A DNA stretch of 64,000 nt, taken from assembly GCF_014218705.1 (NCBI RefSeq), contig NZ_JABBJF010000002.1, positions 1 through 64,000 on the forward strand, given 5' to 3'. The stretch comes from Kluyvera sichuanensis. GTDB taxonomy: Bacteria; Pseudomonadota; Gammaproteobacteria; Enterobacterales; Enterobacteriaceae. Under the pieces are notes generated by a model. That model did no database searches. It saw nothing but the letters and a program-made list of their open reading frames with translations, and was not told the DNA's origin. The first letter of the stretch is position 1. Each line of letters starts with the position of its first letter. Positions 51,959 through 63,388 of this stretch are shown piece by piece. The translations under genes and the position numbers were made by a program.

Positions 51959-53173
51959 ATGAACAATCACACCGCATCAACACAGGCAAATGGCCTGCTT
52001 ATTTTTATCCTCGCGCTGGGCGCTGGGTTCAGCGTCGCCGCCATTTATTACGCCCAGCCTCTGCTGCCGCTGATGGGCTCGACCTTAAACCTGAGCGTAG
52101 AAGGCATGGGGCTGATACCTACCCTGACCCAGGCCGGCTACGCGTTGGGGATTCTGTTTCTGCTGCCGCTCGGTGACCGATACGACCGCCGGACGCTCAT
52201 TTTGCTGAAAAGCCTGTCGCTGGCGGTACTGCTGCTGGTTTACAGCCTGACCCAGCAGTTTCACTCGCTGCTGGCGGTGAGTTTGCTTATCGGGATGGCG
52301 GCCACCATGGCGCAGGATATTGTCCCGGCGGCGGCGATCCTTGCTCCGGCTGGCAAGCAGGGAAAAATGGTGGGTACGGTCATGACCGGTCTGCTGCTGG
52401 GTATTCTGCTGTCGCGAACCGTGAGCGGCGTGGTGGGTGAACTGTTCGGCTGGCGCGTGATGTACCAGGCCGCTGCCGTCAGCATTGCGCTGATTGGAGC
52501 CCTGCTGTGGCGCGTGCTGCCGAATTTTACCGCCCACTCAGAGCTGCGCTATCCGGCACTGATGGCTTCAATGGCGCACCTGTGGCGTCGCTACCCGACG
52601 CTGCGTCGTGCCGCCATGGCGCAGGGCTTTCTCTCTATCGCCTTTAGCGCCTTCTGGTCTACCCTTGCCGTGATGCTGACCGAGCACTACCACATGGGCA
52701 GCGCCGTTGCCGGTGGGTTCGGTATCGCCGGTGCCGCCGGGGCATTAGCGGCACCGCTGGCAGGTGGTCTGGCGGATAAAGTCGGTGCCGAAAAGGTCAC
52801 TCAGTTGGGTGCACTGCTGGTCAGCATCTCATTTGCCCTGATGCTGCTGCTCCCGATACTGCCGCCGATGGCGCAACTGGCGCTGATTGCTGTCTCCGCC
52901 GTGGGCTTTGATCTAGGCCTGCAGTCAAGCCTGGTGGCGCATCAGAACCTGGTCTATAGCCTTGAACCGCAGGCTCGTGGTCGCCTGAACGCGCTGCTGT
53001 TCACCGGGGTGTTTATCGGGATGTCCGTGGGTTCAGTGCTGGGTACGCAGGTTTATGCGATGGCCGGTTGGGAAGGCGTGGTCGTACTGGCGACGATTGC
53101 TGGTCTGGTGGCGCTCGCCATTCGCATCAGCGAAACCTGGCGTCTGCGTAACGCCGCACTCAATGCGCAGTAA
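51959..53173 (+). CDS. MFS transporter, YnfM-like exporter family
   Basis: A 404-residue inner-membrane protein with about 12 hydrophobic segments, beginning MNNHTASTQANGLLIFILAL. The 2-3 loop motif LGDRYDRRTLI and the QDIVPAAAILAPAG stretch are of the drug:H+ / arabinose-efflux-like MFS group. An in-frame extension of 99 codons upstream runs through the LysR gene and is rejected. Substrate unknown; probably controlled by the divergent LysR protein. Convergent with flgL. Confidence 0.87.
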   Translation: MNNHTASTQANGLLIFILALGAGFSVAAIYYAQPLLPLMGSTLNLSVEGMGLIPTLTQAGYALGILFLLPLGDRYDRRTLILLKSLSLAVLLLVYSLTQQFHSLLAVSLLIGMAATMAQDIVPAAAILAPAGKQGKMVGTVMTGLLLGILLSRTVSGVVGELFGWRVMYQAAAVSIALIGALLWRVLPNFTAHSELRYPALMASMAHLWRRYPTLRRAAMAQGFLSIAFSAFWSTLAVMLTEHYHMGSAVAGGFGIAGAAGALAAPLAGGLADKVGAEKVTQLGALLVSISFALMLLLPILPPMAQLALIAVSAVGFDLGLQSSLVAHQNLVYSLEPQARGRLNALLFTGVFIGMSVGSVLGTQVYAMAGWEGVVVLATIAGLVALAIRISETWRLRNAALNAQ

Positions 53174-53180
53174 GCGATGA

Positions 53181-53216
53181 AAAAAAGCCCGCGACGGGGT
53201 AGTGACGCGGGCGACA
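53181..53216 (-). terminator. flgL terminator
   Basis: Minus-strand GCCCGCG (53206-53212) and CGCGGGC (53187-53193) with a 12-base loop followed by a T run. The plus strand has no T run, so it ends flgKL. A second small hairpin, ACATATC-CAGTTTCCA-GATATGT, is at 53220-53242. Confidence 0.85.
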
Positions 53217-53257
53217 AAAACATATCCAGTTTCCAGATATGTCAAAACCTACATGTT

Positions 53258-54193
53258 TTATTTATTCAGTTGGAACAGCGACATTCCCTGCATATCCGTA
53301 AACGCTTTGTACGCTGCCTGTAGTGCGGTTTGCTGCATGGTGTAATTCGAAATCGTTTCGTTCCAGTCTACGTCAACCAGGTTGCTCATCTGCTGGGTTT
53401 GCGCCAGCGCACGGTCATCGCCCAGCGAATCGAGCTTATCAAGTTCGTTAAGCTGGGTACCCAGTTCGGCGCGAACGGTCAACACGTTGTTCAGCGCCCC
53501 TTTCATGCTACGGTTCGCTCTGTCAATTGCTTCAGATGACACCGCTTTCAAGGATTCATCATCACCTACCGGCGTTTTCAGCGCGTCAATCACCTTGTTG
53601 AGCGCCACAAAAATGTTGCTATCGGCATCAGTGCTCGCACTCGCAGGGTCTTTATCAAAAACCAGATTACCGGTGTGGCCAATAACCATCGTACGCGCGG
53701 AATCGACCTGTTGTTGCACGTTCTCAGACCCACCGTTGTAGGTACCATCCGCATCAAATGGTGCTGCATCCGTCTTATAGCCAGCAAAAATATAGCGACC
53801 ATTACCGTCAGTGCTGTTGGCGAGGTTGAGGATTTGATCGCGAATACCTTCGAGATCCGTTGCCAGTGATGCACGGTCATCGTCGCTCAGCGTGCCGTTT
53901 CCGGCATATACGATCTTCTCCTGCGCCGACTGGATAGCCGTGGTGACCTGAGACAGCGTTTTCTCTTCAATCGAGACGCGCTGGGTAGCAAAGGTACGCG
54001 CGGTCGCATACTGGCTGTTTTGCGCCTGAGCCTGTGACAGCACGACGGCCTGAGAAGCCGCAACCGGGTCGTCCGATGCGCGGTTAACCCGCTTTCCGGT
54101 CGACATCTGTTCACCGTATCCCAACCATGCAGACTGGGAGTCGGTAATGCCCCGCATATTCTGCTGATACATCATTAAAGTACTGACGCGCAT
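53258..54193 (-). CDS. flgL: Flagellar hook-filament junction protein FlgL
   Basis: Second junction protein between hook and filament, 311 residues (Salmonella 317). N-terminal MRVSTLMMYQQNMRGI and the C-terminal helical ISNYTMQQTALQAAYKAFTD are flagellin-like coiled-coil ends. Secreted by the flagellar export system, no signal peptide. It follows flgK by 14 nt and shares its sigma-28 promoter. Confidence 0.95.
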   Translation of the reverse strand: MRVSTLMMYQQNMRGITDSQSAWLGYGEQMSTGKRVNRASDDPVAASQAVVLSQAQAQNSQYATARTFATQRVSIEEKTLSQVTTAIQSAQEKIVYAGNGTLSDDDRASLATDLEGIRDQILNLANSTDGNGRYIFAGYKTDAAPFDADGTYNGGSENVQQQVDSARTMVIGHTGNLVFDKDPASASTDADSNIFVALNKVIDALKTPVGDDESLKAVSSEAIDRANRSMKGALNNVLTVRAELGTQLNELDKLDSLGDDRALAQTQQMSNLVDVDWNETISNYTMQQTALQAAYKAFTDMQGMSLFQLNK

Positions 54194-54207
54194 GATGTTC
54201 CCTCTTC

Positions 54208-55878
54208 TTAGCGAATATTAATTAATGCGTCGAAGATGGTGCTTGCGGTTTGCAGCACCTGCGCATTGGCCAGATAATACTGTTGGTACAGCTGCAGGTT
54301 GCCATACTCTTCATCGAGGTTTACCCCGGAGATAGACTGCTGCTGCTGCGTGAGTTCGGTAACGACGCTTGCTTGCGTGGTGCTGCTGCTCTTCAACGTG
54401 GCGGTTTTGGTGCCGATGCTACTCACCAGCGCCGCGTACGCATCGTTGAAGCTCTTTGAGCCACCAACGATTTTACTGGTCTGTAGATCCAGCAGTTTTT
54501 GCCCATTGCGGTTATCACTTTCGCCACCGCTATTACCAGAAGCATCCGCAATACCCATCGCAATTTGCGACTCACTGCTGATCTCCACTTTCATATTGAC
54601 GATGGTGTCGGAAACCGGTTTTAAGATGAAGCTATCGCCCACTGCTGCGCCATTAGTTGGGTCAGCCGTTTCGACATTTACCGTTAAGCCATCAAATTGA
54701 AGTGAGGTCGGCGTGCTGGTCGTATCCAACGTCACCGTGGTGTTATCAGACAGTCGCGTTACCTGCCAGCCGCCACTGGTATTGACGATGCGATAATCCG
54801 TCGCCTGTACCGCCGAGGCCTTGCTTACCTGTGCCACCAGCTCTGCGCCGCCGGTATTTTTAGCGTTTGGCAGCACCGCTGGTATGCCAAAGCTGAAGAA
54901 CGCTTCACCTTTTTTGCCATCTGCGTCGACGCCACCTTCATGCACCTTGTTAAAAGCATCGGCAAAGGCCAGCGCCATCTGGTTGAGGCTATTACGCGTC
55001 TGGTCCAGATCCTGAGAACGGAAGGTCAGCATGCCACCCAGTGAGCCGGTGGTCAGCAGCTTTTCCGGGATTTCGATGCTACCCGCCACATTATCCACAT
55101 ACGCCACGGTGGTGCGCGTTGGATCGGCGCTGCTCGGTACTGCTGCCAGTTGATTCGACTTCGTGCCCGCCACCAGCGTGTAGCCATTAGCCATAGTGAT
55201 GTTGTAGGTGCTGCCATCCTGGACGTTCACCTCTACGCCAACCAGCTTGTTCAGATCGCTCACCAACTGATCGCGCTGATCCAGCAGGTCGTTTGGCGAT
55301 GCTCCCGCCCCCACGCCGGTCAGACGCGCAATTTTGTCGTTCAGGCTGGCAATCTGCGAGGTGTAGTTGTTGATCTGCTCAACGGTTGAGGTGATGCCAA
55401 GATTAACCTGCTTGTCCTGGTCGCGCAGATACTGATCGGCAACCTTGAACTGGTTCACGACGCCATCGGCTTTACCAAGTACGGTCTGACGTGCCGCTGG
55501 ATCTTCGGCGTTGCTGACCAGCGTCTGCAGGCTACTGAAAAAATCCTGCAGGGTCGTCGAAATATTGTTAGTCGAACTGGCAAACATCGTATCGATCTTC
55601 GATACCTGCTCGTAGCGCGTCGCCAGACCGCTGCTCTGATTTTGCGCAGAACGCAGCTGGTTGGTGATAAACGCGTTGTACTCGCGCTGAATGCTGGAGA
55701 CATTAACGCCATTGCCCACCCAACCGCCCGCGCCCAGCGTGCTGTTGGCAGAAGCCAGCACCGTCGTCTGACGGGTGTATCCCGCTACGTTATAGCTGGA
55801 GATGTTGTTACTGGTGGTATTCAGCGCCGACTGTGCGGCGCTCAGCCCGCTCATCGCGCTGTTAATTAAACTGGACAT
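54208..55878 (-). CDS. flgK: Flagellar hook-associated protein FlgK
   Basis: First junction protein on the hook, 556 residues (Salmonella 553). N-terminal SSLINSAMSGLSAAQSALNT with NNISSYNVAGYTRQ, C-terminal SGVNLDEEYGNLQLYQQYYL, both characteristic. Transcribed from the sigma-28 promoter at 55909-55935 as well as by read-through from flgB. Confidence 0.97.
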   Translation of the reverse strand: MSSLINSAMSGLSAAQSALNTTSNNISSYNVAGYTRQTTVLASANSTLGAGGWVGNGVNVSSIQREYNAFITNQLRSAQNQSSGLATRYEQVSKIDTMFASSTNNISTTLQDFFSSLQTLVSNAEDPAARQTVLGKADGVVNQFKVADQYLRDQDKQVNLGITSTVEQINNYTSQIASLNDKIARLTGVGAGASPNDLLDQRDQLVSDLNKLVGVEVNVQDGSTYNITMANGYTLVAGTKSNQLAAVPSSADPTRTTVAYVDNVAGSIEIPEKLLTTGSLGGMLTFRSQDLDQTRNSLNQMALAFADAFNKVHEGGVDADGKKGEAFFSFGIPAVLPNAKNTGGAELVAQVSKASAVQATDYRIVNTSGGWQVTRLSDNTTVTLDTTSTPTSLQFDGLTVNVETADPTNGAAVGDSFILKPVSDTIVNMKVEISSESQIAMGIADASGNSGGESDNRNGQKLLDLQTSKIVGGSKSFNDAYAALVSSIGTKTATLKSSSTTQASVVTELTQQQQSISGVNLDEEYGNLQLYQQYYLANAQVLQTASTIFDALINIR

Positions 55879-55908
55879 GAACGCTCCTTCTTAAGACCAT
55901 GGTATTAC

Positions 55909-55935
55909 TTATCGGATGGCGGACGGCAAACTTGA
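55909..55935 (-). promoter_or_regulatory. Sigma-28 (FliA) promoter of flgKL
   Basis: Minus-strand TCAAGTTT, 11 bp, TCCGATAA against the FliA consensus TAAAGTTT-N11-GCCGATAA: two mismatches and exact spacing. It lies between flgJ and flgK, 31 nt before the flgK ATG, as in Salmonella. Confidence 0.9.
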
Positions 55936-55941
55936 GGCTCA

Positions 55942-56892
55942 TCAGAACAGATTTTCGATATCGTTACGGTAGGTATTGCTGACCTTGTCGCTCATCGCTT
56001 TTAGCTGCTGAATCATGCTGGTTAATTTGCGCGCATACTGCGGGTCGGTTGCATAGCCAGCGTTCTGTAACGCCTGTGCGCCCTGCTCCGCCGTTGATGC
56101 GGAGGTCACCGCCGCATAGCGCGGGTTGCGGGTTAGCAGGCTCACATAGTCCGACAGCGCTTCCAGATACGAGCTGTAGACACGGAATTTGGCCTTCACC
56201 TTCTTCGCTTCGCCATTTTCAAATTCAGTGGTGGTGATTTCCGTCACCTTGCCCTTCCAGTCACCGGACGCCTTCACCCCGAACAGGTTAAAGCTCGGCT
56301 CGCCGTTTTCCCGGCGGATCTGCCGCTGCCCCCAGCCGGACTCCAGCGCGGCCTGCGCCAGAATCAGGTGGTGAGGAATGCCGCTCTGTTCACTCGCCAG
56401 CCGCGCTGGAAGCGAGAGCTGGGCGAGGAAGTCTTTGCTGTCGCCGGAGAGCGGCGTATCGCTGCTGTCCGGCGCCTTCGGCAGCGCCTTACGCACCATC
56501 TGCGTCAGCGCGGCGTTCTGGTAGCTGGTGACCGTCTGCATATCGAACTTCATCGGTACCTGACCGACGTTGTCGGCCGGCTCCTGCTGCTGCGTCGACA
56601 GCTGTTTGACCATCTCTTCCGCCAGCCCCAGACCTTTTCCTGCGGTCATCTGCTGGGCGATTTGCTGGTCATACATACTGGTGTAGAGCCGCGTCTGGTC
56701 GCTGCTGAAAAGACCGTCTTTCGGCAGCGTTTCACGCATGCTTTTCAGCATCATCTGTACGAACATCCCTTCCACCTGACGCGCCACCGGCCGCAGGTTG
56801 GCCTGCGGGTCCTGCCCGGCCTTGGTTTTCAGTTCATTCAACGACTGCGCGTCCCAGGCGGCGCTCGCCAGTAATTTGCTGTCGGTCAGCAT
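55942..56892 (-). CDS. flgJ: Flagellar rod-assembly protein / muramidase FlgJ
   Basis: Caps the growing rod and cuts peptidoglycan so that the rod can cross the wall. 316 residues (Salmonella 316). N-terminal rod-cap domain about 1-150; C-terminal glucosaminidase domain with the catalytic glutamate E184 in ALESGWGQRQI. Its ATG overlaps the flgI stop by 1 nt. Confidence 0.96.
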   Translation of the reverse strand: MLTDSKLLASAAWDAQSLNELKTKAGQDPQANLRPVARQVEGMFVQMMLKSMRETLPKDGLFSSDQTRLYTSMYDQQIAQQMTAGKGLGLAEEMVKQLSTQQQEPADNVGQVPMKFDMQTVTSYQNAALTQMVRKALPKAPDSSDTPLSGDSKDFLAQLSLPARLASEQSGIPHHLILAQAALESGWGQRQIRRENGEPSFNLFGVKASGDWKGKVTEITTTEFENGEAKKVKAKFRVYSSYLEALSDYVSLLTRNPRYAAVTSASTAEQGAQALQNAGYATDPQYARKLTSMIQQLKAMSDKVSNTYRNDIENLF

Positions 56893-57989
56893 TAGACAAT
56901 CTCCACCTTGGCGCGCAGACAGCCTGCGCTCTGCATCGCCTGAATAATCGACATCAGGTCGATTGGCGTTGCCCCCAGCGCGTTCAGCGCACGCACCACG
57001 TTGTTGAGATTGGCGCTGGCGCGAATGCTCTGCAGCGAACCACCGCTCTGGCGAAGGTCAATTTGCGTTTGCGGCGTGACCACGGTACGGCCGCCAGCAA
57101 ACGGCGTATCCGGCTGGTTCACCTGCGCGGAGCGGTTGACGGTAACGGACAGGTTACCTTGCGCCACCGCACAGCTATCCAACGTCACTTCGCGGTTCAT
57201 CACCACGGATCCGGTACGGGAGTTGATAATGATCTTCGCATCCTGCGGCGTGGTACCCACTTCCAGGTTCTGGATATCCGCCAACAGACGCACCTGACCG
57301 CTGCCGCCCACCGGCGCACGCACCTGCACGGTACGCGCATCAAGCGCGGTAGCATTGCCGAGGCTGCTGCGACGGTTAATGGTATCGGCAATCTGCTGAG
57401 CCATGGTGAAGTCATCATCGTTTAACTGCAGGTTGATGGTATTACCTGCGCCAAACTGCGTTGGCAGTTCACGCTCGATGGTCGCCCCGCCGGTAATACG
57501 CCCGCCGTTCAGCTGGTTCACCTGTACACTGCTGCCACCGGCGGCCGCACCGGCACCGCCCACCAGAATGTTACCCTGCGCTAGCGCATATACCTGGCTG
57601 TCCACGCCTTTCAGCGGGGTCATCAACAGCGTACCGCCGCGTAGGCTTTTGGCGTTACCCATTGAGGAGACCACCACGTCGATGTTCTGCCCCTGACGGC
57701 CGAATGCCGGAAGCTGCGCGGTGACCATCACCGCCGCCACGTTTTTCAGCTGCATATTGGTGCCCGCTGGCACGGTGATACCCAACTGAGAGAGCATGTT
57801 GTTCAAGCTCTGGGTGGTAAACGGCGTTTGCGTCGTCTGGTCACCCGTGCCATCAAGCCCTACCACCAGGCCATAGCCAATCAGCGAGTTTTCCCTCACC
57901 CCCTGCACGCTGGTAAGGTCGCGGATGCGTTCGGCATGCGCGAGGCTGGTCATCAGCACCAGCGTCAGGGTTAGCAGAGTTTTAAACAT
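56892..57989 (-). CDS. flgI: Flagellar P-ring protein
   Basis: Forms the periplasmic ring around the rod. 365 residues as in Salmonella. Sec signal peptide ends at SLAHA (about residue 19), then [22 protein letters not shown]. Two cysteines near the middle and end ([16 protein letters not shown]) can form the ring disulfide. FlgA, partly present at the window end, is its chaperone. Confidence 0.97.
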   Translation of the reverse strand: MFKTLLTLTLVLMTSLAHAERIRDLTSVQGVRENSLIGYGLVVGLDGTGDQTTQTPFTTQSLNNMLSQLGITVPAGTNMQLKNVAAVMVTAQLPAFGRQGQNIDVVVSSMGNAKSLRGGTLLMTPLKGVDSQVYALAQGNILVGGAGAAAGGSSVQVNQLNGGRITGGATIERELPTQFGAGNTINLQLNDDDFTMAQQIADTINRRSSLGNATALDARTVQVRAPVGGSGQVRLLADIQNLEVGTTPQDAKIIINSRTGSVVMNREVTLDSCAVAQGNLSVTVNRSAQVNQPDTPFAGGRTVVTPQTQIDLRQSGGSLQSIRASANLNNVVRALNALGATPIDLMSIIQAMQSAGCLRAKVEIV

Positions 57990-58000
57990 GGTTCACCTCG

Positions 58001-58699
58001 TTACATCGGCGATAAGTTAAGGAAGAAACGCTGCAGCCAGCCCATATTCTGCGCTTCGTTGATATAGCCGTTGCCGACATATTCGATGCGCGCATCCGCC
58101 ACTTGAGTGGACGGTACGGTGTTACTGCCGCTGATGGTGCGCGGGTTAACTACCCCGGAGAAGCGGATAAATTCGGTGCCCTGGTTGATGGCAATCTGTT
58201 TTTCGCCCACCACATGCAGGTTACCGTTGACCAGCACCTGATCGACGGTCACCGTCAGCGTGCCGCTAAAGGTGTTGCTGGCGTTCGCGCCGCCCTTGCC
58301 GTTAAAGGTGTTGCCACCGGAGGCGTCCACATCGGCGCGCGCATTGCCAAACAGGCCCTGCAGGTAGCGCGGTACGGTGTCGAAGCCGAAATTCGTTTTG
58401 CCATCGCGGCTGGCGTTCGCCGACGAGCTTTTGCTCGCGCTTACGTTTTCCTGCAGCACGATAGTCAGCGTATCGCCGATATTGCGCGGACGGCGGTCTT
58501 CAAACAGCGGTTGATAGCCGTAGTTAATCGGCTGCGCGGTCTGGAAAATAGAACCATTCACCACCGGAACCGGGCCGGGAATGGGCTGAGCGGTCGTCGC
58601 CCCTTCCACCAGCGGCTTGGACGGCACGAGGGCGCACCCTGCCACGCTGAGTGCGACAACGGTTAAAAGCGGATAACGAAACGCTGCTGATTTTTGCAT
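58001..58699 (-). CDS. flgH: Flagellar L-ring lipoprotein
   Basis: Outer-membrane ring of the basal body. 232 residues as in Salmonella. Lipobox VAGC with lipid-bearing C22; the mature part continues [20 protein letters not shown]. Export of this lipoprotein to the outer membrane would use LolCDE, also in this window. It starts 125 nt after the flgG stop, an unusually wide gap that holds a large palindrome. Confidence 0.97.
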   Translation of the reverse strand: MQKSAAFRYPLLTVVALSVAGCALVPSKPLVEGATTAQPIPGPVPVVNGSIFQTAQPINYGYQPLFEDRRPRNIGDTLTIVLQENVSASKSSSANASRDGKTNFGFDTVPRYLQGLFGNARADVDASGGNTFNGKGGANASNTFSGTLTVTVDQVLVNGNLHVVGEKQIAINQGTEFIRFSGVVNPRTISGSNTVPSTQVADARIEYVGNGYINEAQNMGWLQRFFLNLSPM

Positions 58700-58721
58700 T
58701 GCTTTCTTCTTCTGAATCTCA

Positions 58722-58824
58722 ATGTTATCCCGGGAGATCCCGGAGTCGCTTCGCTCGTCCGGGCTACACGCACTGTCGTAGTCCGGACGAGCGAAGCGAC
58801 TCCGGGGAAATACCCGGCTACGCC
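58722..58824. repeat. BIME-like long palindrome between flgG and flgH
   Basis: Perfect 24-bp arms at 58739-58762 (CCCGGAGTCGCTTCGCTCGT, then CCGG) and 58783-58806; the pairing continues inward for five more pairs with one G-T, leaving a 10-base loop. Smaller CCCGGG and CCCGGCTA blocks flank it. In RNA this would be a very stable stem inside the flgB-J transcript, without a T run. Confidence 0.85.
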
Positions 58825-60371
<1,547 letters not shown>

Positions 60372-60391
60372 GAGGTCACCCTATTAGACGA

Positions 60392-61672
60392 TTAACGCAG
60401 GTTAACCAGCGTGTTGAGGATCTGATCCTGGGTTTTGATGGTCTGGGCGTTAGACTGATAGTTACGCTGCGCCACGATCATATTCACCAGCTCTTTACTC
60501 AGGTCGACGTTGGAAGCTTCCAGCGCGCCGTTGGTCAGCGAGCCAAAGTTACCGGTACCCGCCGTACCCAGCAGTGCGACGCCAGAAGACTGGGTCGCAG
60601 ACCAGACGTTATCGCCTTCAGATTGCAGCCCACCGGTGTTGGAGAAGTTAGCGAGCACAATCTGCCCCAGCAGTTGGCTTTGACGGTTGGAGTAGTTACC
60701 CACCACCGAGCCATCATCGTTGACCTGATAGCTCACCAGGCTGCCCGGCGCATAGCCGTTCTGCGTGGTGGCAACAACGTCGCTGGAGCCAGTGTTTTGC
60801 TGCATGGAGTTGAGGAAGCTGAGGTTGAAGGTTCCCGCTACTGAGCCATTCAGTGGGTCTATTTGAATAGCGATTTCTGGGGTAGGATTGCTCCCCGTTG
60901 TCACCAGAGACCAACCACTCGGATCCGTTGCATCCTCTTTGTAGTTCGTCACCGTATCCAGCGTCCCGTTAGTGGTGAACGCCATCTGCGCCGCCTTCAC
61001 CGGTTTGGCGGTACTAACGCTGGTATCCTGCGTCCAGACATCCCACTTACCCTGATCGCTGGTCTTCACGTAGTACACGTTCAAATCGTGCGAGTTACCC
61101 AGGCTGTCATAAACGGTGACAGTACCCTTTTTGTTATAGGTGTCCGGATTGCTTGGGTCGAACGTTACGGTTGAAGGAATCGCCGCATCCGTCGAGTTCA
61201 GGTTCATCTGCATGGTGCCGGTGGTCGACGCTTTTGCCGACATCAGCGTGTTCGGAATCGACAGCGCCACCGGGTTTGCCCCCTGCTGGATGGTCGGCGG
61301 CGTGCCGCTTGCCGGGTAGCCCGTCAGGTTCAGCCCCTGCGAGTTCACCAGGTTGCGGTTCTCGTCGAGTGAGAACTGACCGTTACGGCTGTAGTACACC
61401 GCGCCGTTGGTATCGACCAGACGGAAGAAGCCGTTCTGGCTAATCGCCACGTCAAGCGCGCGGCCGGTACTGGTGGTGGTGCCGTCGGTAAAGTCCTGGG
61501 TGATCCCCGCCACTTTAACGCCCAGCCCGACTTTGGAACCCGCGAACATATCGGCAAACGAGGCCGACCCGGATTTAAACCCGTAGGTGGCGGAGTTGGC
61601 GATGTTGTTGCCGATAACATCGAGGTTGGTGGCAGCCGCGTTTAAACCGCTGACCGCTTGTGAAAAGGCCAT
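60392..61672 (-). CDS. flgE: Flagellar hook protein FlgE
   Basis: Builds the hook. 426 residues, about 23 longer than Salmonella FlgE (403). N-terminal FSQAVSGLNAAATNLDVIGN and the C-terminal LSKELVNMIVAQRNYQSNAQ are fully typical; the extra length lies in the variable central surface domains. Secreted without signal peptide. 27 nt after flgD. Confidence 0.97.
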   Translation of the reverse strand: MAFSQAVSGLNAAATNLDVIGNNIANSATYGFKSGSASFADMFAGSKVGLGVKVAGITQDFTDGTTTSTGRALDVAISQNGFFRLVDTNGAVYYSRNGQFSLDENRNLVNSQGLNLTGYPASGTPPTIQQGANPVALSIPNTLMSAKASTTGTMQMNLNSTDAAIPSTVTFDPSNPDTYNKKGTVTVYDSLGNSHDLNVYYVKTSDQGKWDVWTQDTSVSTAKPVKAAQMAFTTNGTLDTVTNYKEDATDPSGWSLVTTGSNPTPEIAIQIDPLNGSVAGTFNLSFLNSMQQNTGSSDVVATTQNGYAPGSLVSYQVNDDGSVVGNYSNRQSQLLGQIVLANFSNTGGLQSEGDNVWSATQSSGVALLGTAGTGNFGSLTNGALEASNVDLSKELVNMIVAQRNYQSNAQTIKTQDQILNTLVNLR

Positions 61673-61699
61673 AACGTCTCTCCTGAAATTGTTAAAGGC

Positions 61700-62398
61700 T
61701 TAGATAATCTGGCGAACCTGGTCCATCGTGGTGGTGCCGTAGGTTCCCAAATCCAGTTTGTTGCCGTCTTTGCCCAAGGTAACGCCCTGTACCAGCGCAA
61801 ACTGCAGCGGTTGAACTACCAACTGCGTGGTGCCCTGACTGGCTGCAAAGCTGATGTTGTAAGCACCGTCCGGTGCCGCCGTGCCATCGTCCAGCTTGCC
61901 GTCCCAGGTAAAGGTATGAACGCCCGCGGTCTGCGCGCCCATATTCAATGTCCGGATCACTTTGCCGTTACCATCGGTGATGGTCGCGGTGACCTTATCG
62001 GCCGCCTGCGTCAGCTCAATGCCGAATGGCGTGGTGTCCACGCTCTCGTTTTCGCTGCCCGCACTTTTCCCCGCCAGAATGGTGCTGCCGGGGATCATCA
62101 CGCCGTGGCCGACCAGCGAACTGGCCTGCAACGACTGGCTGCTGTCAATCTGTCCGGAGATGGAACCGAGCGTGGTATTGAGTTTCTCAATACCACTCAG
62201 GGTGCTGATCTGCGCCAGCTGTGAGGTTAATTCGTTGTTTTGCAGCGGGTTGGTCGGATCCTGGTTTTTCAGCTGAGCCACCAGCAGCGTCAGAAAGCTG
62301 CTCTGCAGGTCAGATGAACTGTTGGTCCCGGTGCTGCTCAGCGCCGAAGAGGCGGAGCTGCTGCTGGAGGTATCATTAATATTGGATACGACAGACAT
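61700..62398 (-). CDS. flgD: Flagellar hook-cap protein FlgD
   Basis: Scaffold at the hook tip needed for FlgE assembly. 232 residues as in Salmonella. DLQSSFLTLLVAQLKNQDPT with NPLQNNELTSQLAQ near 30-65 is the family hallmark; a FlnI-like/tudor part follows (GIELTQAADKVTATITDGNG). Low-complexity serine-rich N-terminus. Confidence 0.97.
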   Translation of the reverse strand: MSVVSNINDTSSSSSASSALSSTGTNSSSDLQSSFLTLLVAQLKNQDPTNPLQNNELTSQLAQISTLSGIEKLNTTLGSISGQIDSSQSLQASSLVGHGVMIPGSTILAGKSAGSENESVDTTPFGIELTQAADKVTATITDGNGKVIRTLNMGAQTAGVHTFTWDGKLDDGTAAPDGAYNISFAASQGTTQLVVQPLQFALVQGVTLGKDGNKLDLGTYGTTTMDQVRQII

Positions 62399-62410
62399 CG
62401 GTTATCTCCC

Positions 62411-62815
62411 TTATTGTCCAAGCGTCAACGTTTTCAGCATCATGCTTTTGACGGTGTTCAGTACTTCGACGTTGGCCTGATAGCTGCGCGATGCCGACAT
62501 GGTGTTTACCATCTCGCCAACCACGTCCACGTTAGGCATGCGAACGTACCCTTTGGCATCCGCCAGCGGGTTACCCGGCTGATAGACCAGCTTGTCAGGC
62601 TCCTGACTTTCCACCACGTCGGCCACTTTTACGCCGCCGGTCGCCGCGCCCATCGGCGCATCCACCTGAAACACCACCTGCTTGGCGCGATAAGGCTGAC
62701 CATCCGGCCCGGCGACGCTGTCGGCGTTGGCGAGGTTACTGGCCGCGACGTTGAGACGTTTGGACTGCGCGGTCAGCGCCGACCCGGCGACGTCGAAGAT
62801 ATTGAGTAATGCCAT
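62411..62815 (-). CDS. flgC: Flagellar proximal rod protein FlgC
   Basis: Rod subunit, 134 residues as in Salmonella. [20 protein letters not shown] near 21-40 and [20 protein letters not shown] near the end are the rod signatures. 3 nt after flgB. Confidence 0.97.
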   Translation of the reverse strand: MALLNIFDVAGSALTAQSKRLNVAASNLANADSVAGPDGQPYRAKQVVFQVDAPMGAATGGVKVADVVESQEPDKLVYQPGNPLADAKGYVRMPNVDVVGEMVNTMSASRSYQANVEVLNTVKSMMLKTLTLGQ

Positions 62816-62818
62816 GGA

Positions 62819-63232
62819 TTAGTTCCCCTGCAGGACACTCATCATGCCCTTGATTTGTCCGCCCAGAACCGTAAGGCCGGTCTGGTACTGGAGGCTGTTA
62901 TCGGCGAACTGCGTGCGTTCCCGGTCCATATCGACGGTGTTGCCATCCATCGCAGGCTGGTCGGGAATGCGGTACAGCAGATCGGTCTCTGGCGTAGAGA
63001 GCGTCTGGGCGGGAATATGACGTTCGGAGGTCAGCGTCAGCGATACGCCGCTGCTTTCCGGCCGCCCGCGCGCCATCACTTTTTTGAGTTCACTGGCAAA
63101 ATCAATATCGCGCGCCTGAAACCCGGGGGTATCCGCATTCGCGATATTGGCCGCCAGAATTTCCTGACGTTCGGCGCGCAGGTTGAGCGCTTCTTGCTGA
63201 AAACGTAAGGCGGCGTCGAGTTTGTCGAGCAT
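62819..63232 (-). CDS. flgB: Flagellar proximal rod protein FlgB
   Basis: Rod subunit next to the MS ring, 137 residues (Salmonella 138). Contains [20 protein letters not shown]. First gene of flgBCDEFGHIJ. The 156-bp gap to divergent flgA must hold the FlhDC-dependent class 2 promoters; I could not place an FlhDC box with confidence. Confidence 0.97.
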   Translation of the reverse strand: MLDKLDAALRFQQEALNLRAERQEILAANIANADTPGFQARDIDFASELKKVMARGRPESSGVSLTLTSERHIPAQTLSTPETDLLYRIPDQPAMDGNTVDMDRERTQFADNSLQYQTGLTVLGGQIKGMMSVLQGN

Positions 63233-63388
63233 GTCTCCTCCGCTAATGACAAAGTTTCAGCCGACAGCTTAAATCTCCTTACGCGCGCGTCATCGCCGGA
63301 ATAAACGCAATATGCGTCGCTATTTATTGCGTTGATGTCGCGACAAGATGGGTAAAATGCATGCATTCTTTACTCACTGGAGCGTTCC

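Noticed and set aside
63233-63388. Specific FlhDC box between flgB and flgA
   Set aside because: The consensus is loose and several A/T-rich halves fit equally badly; no site could be chosen honestly.
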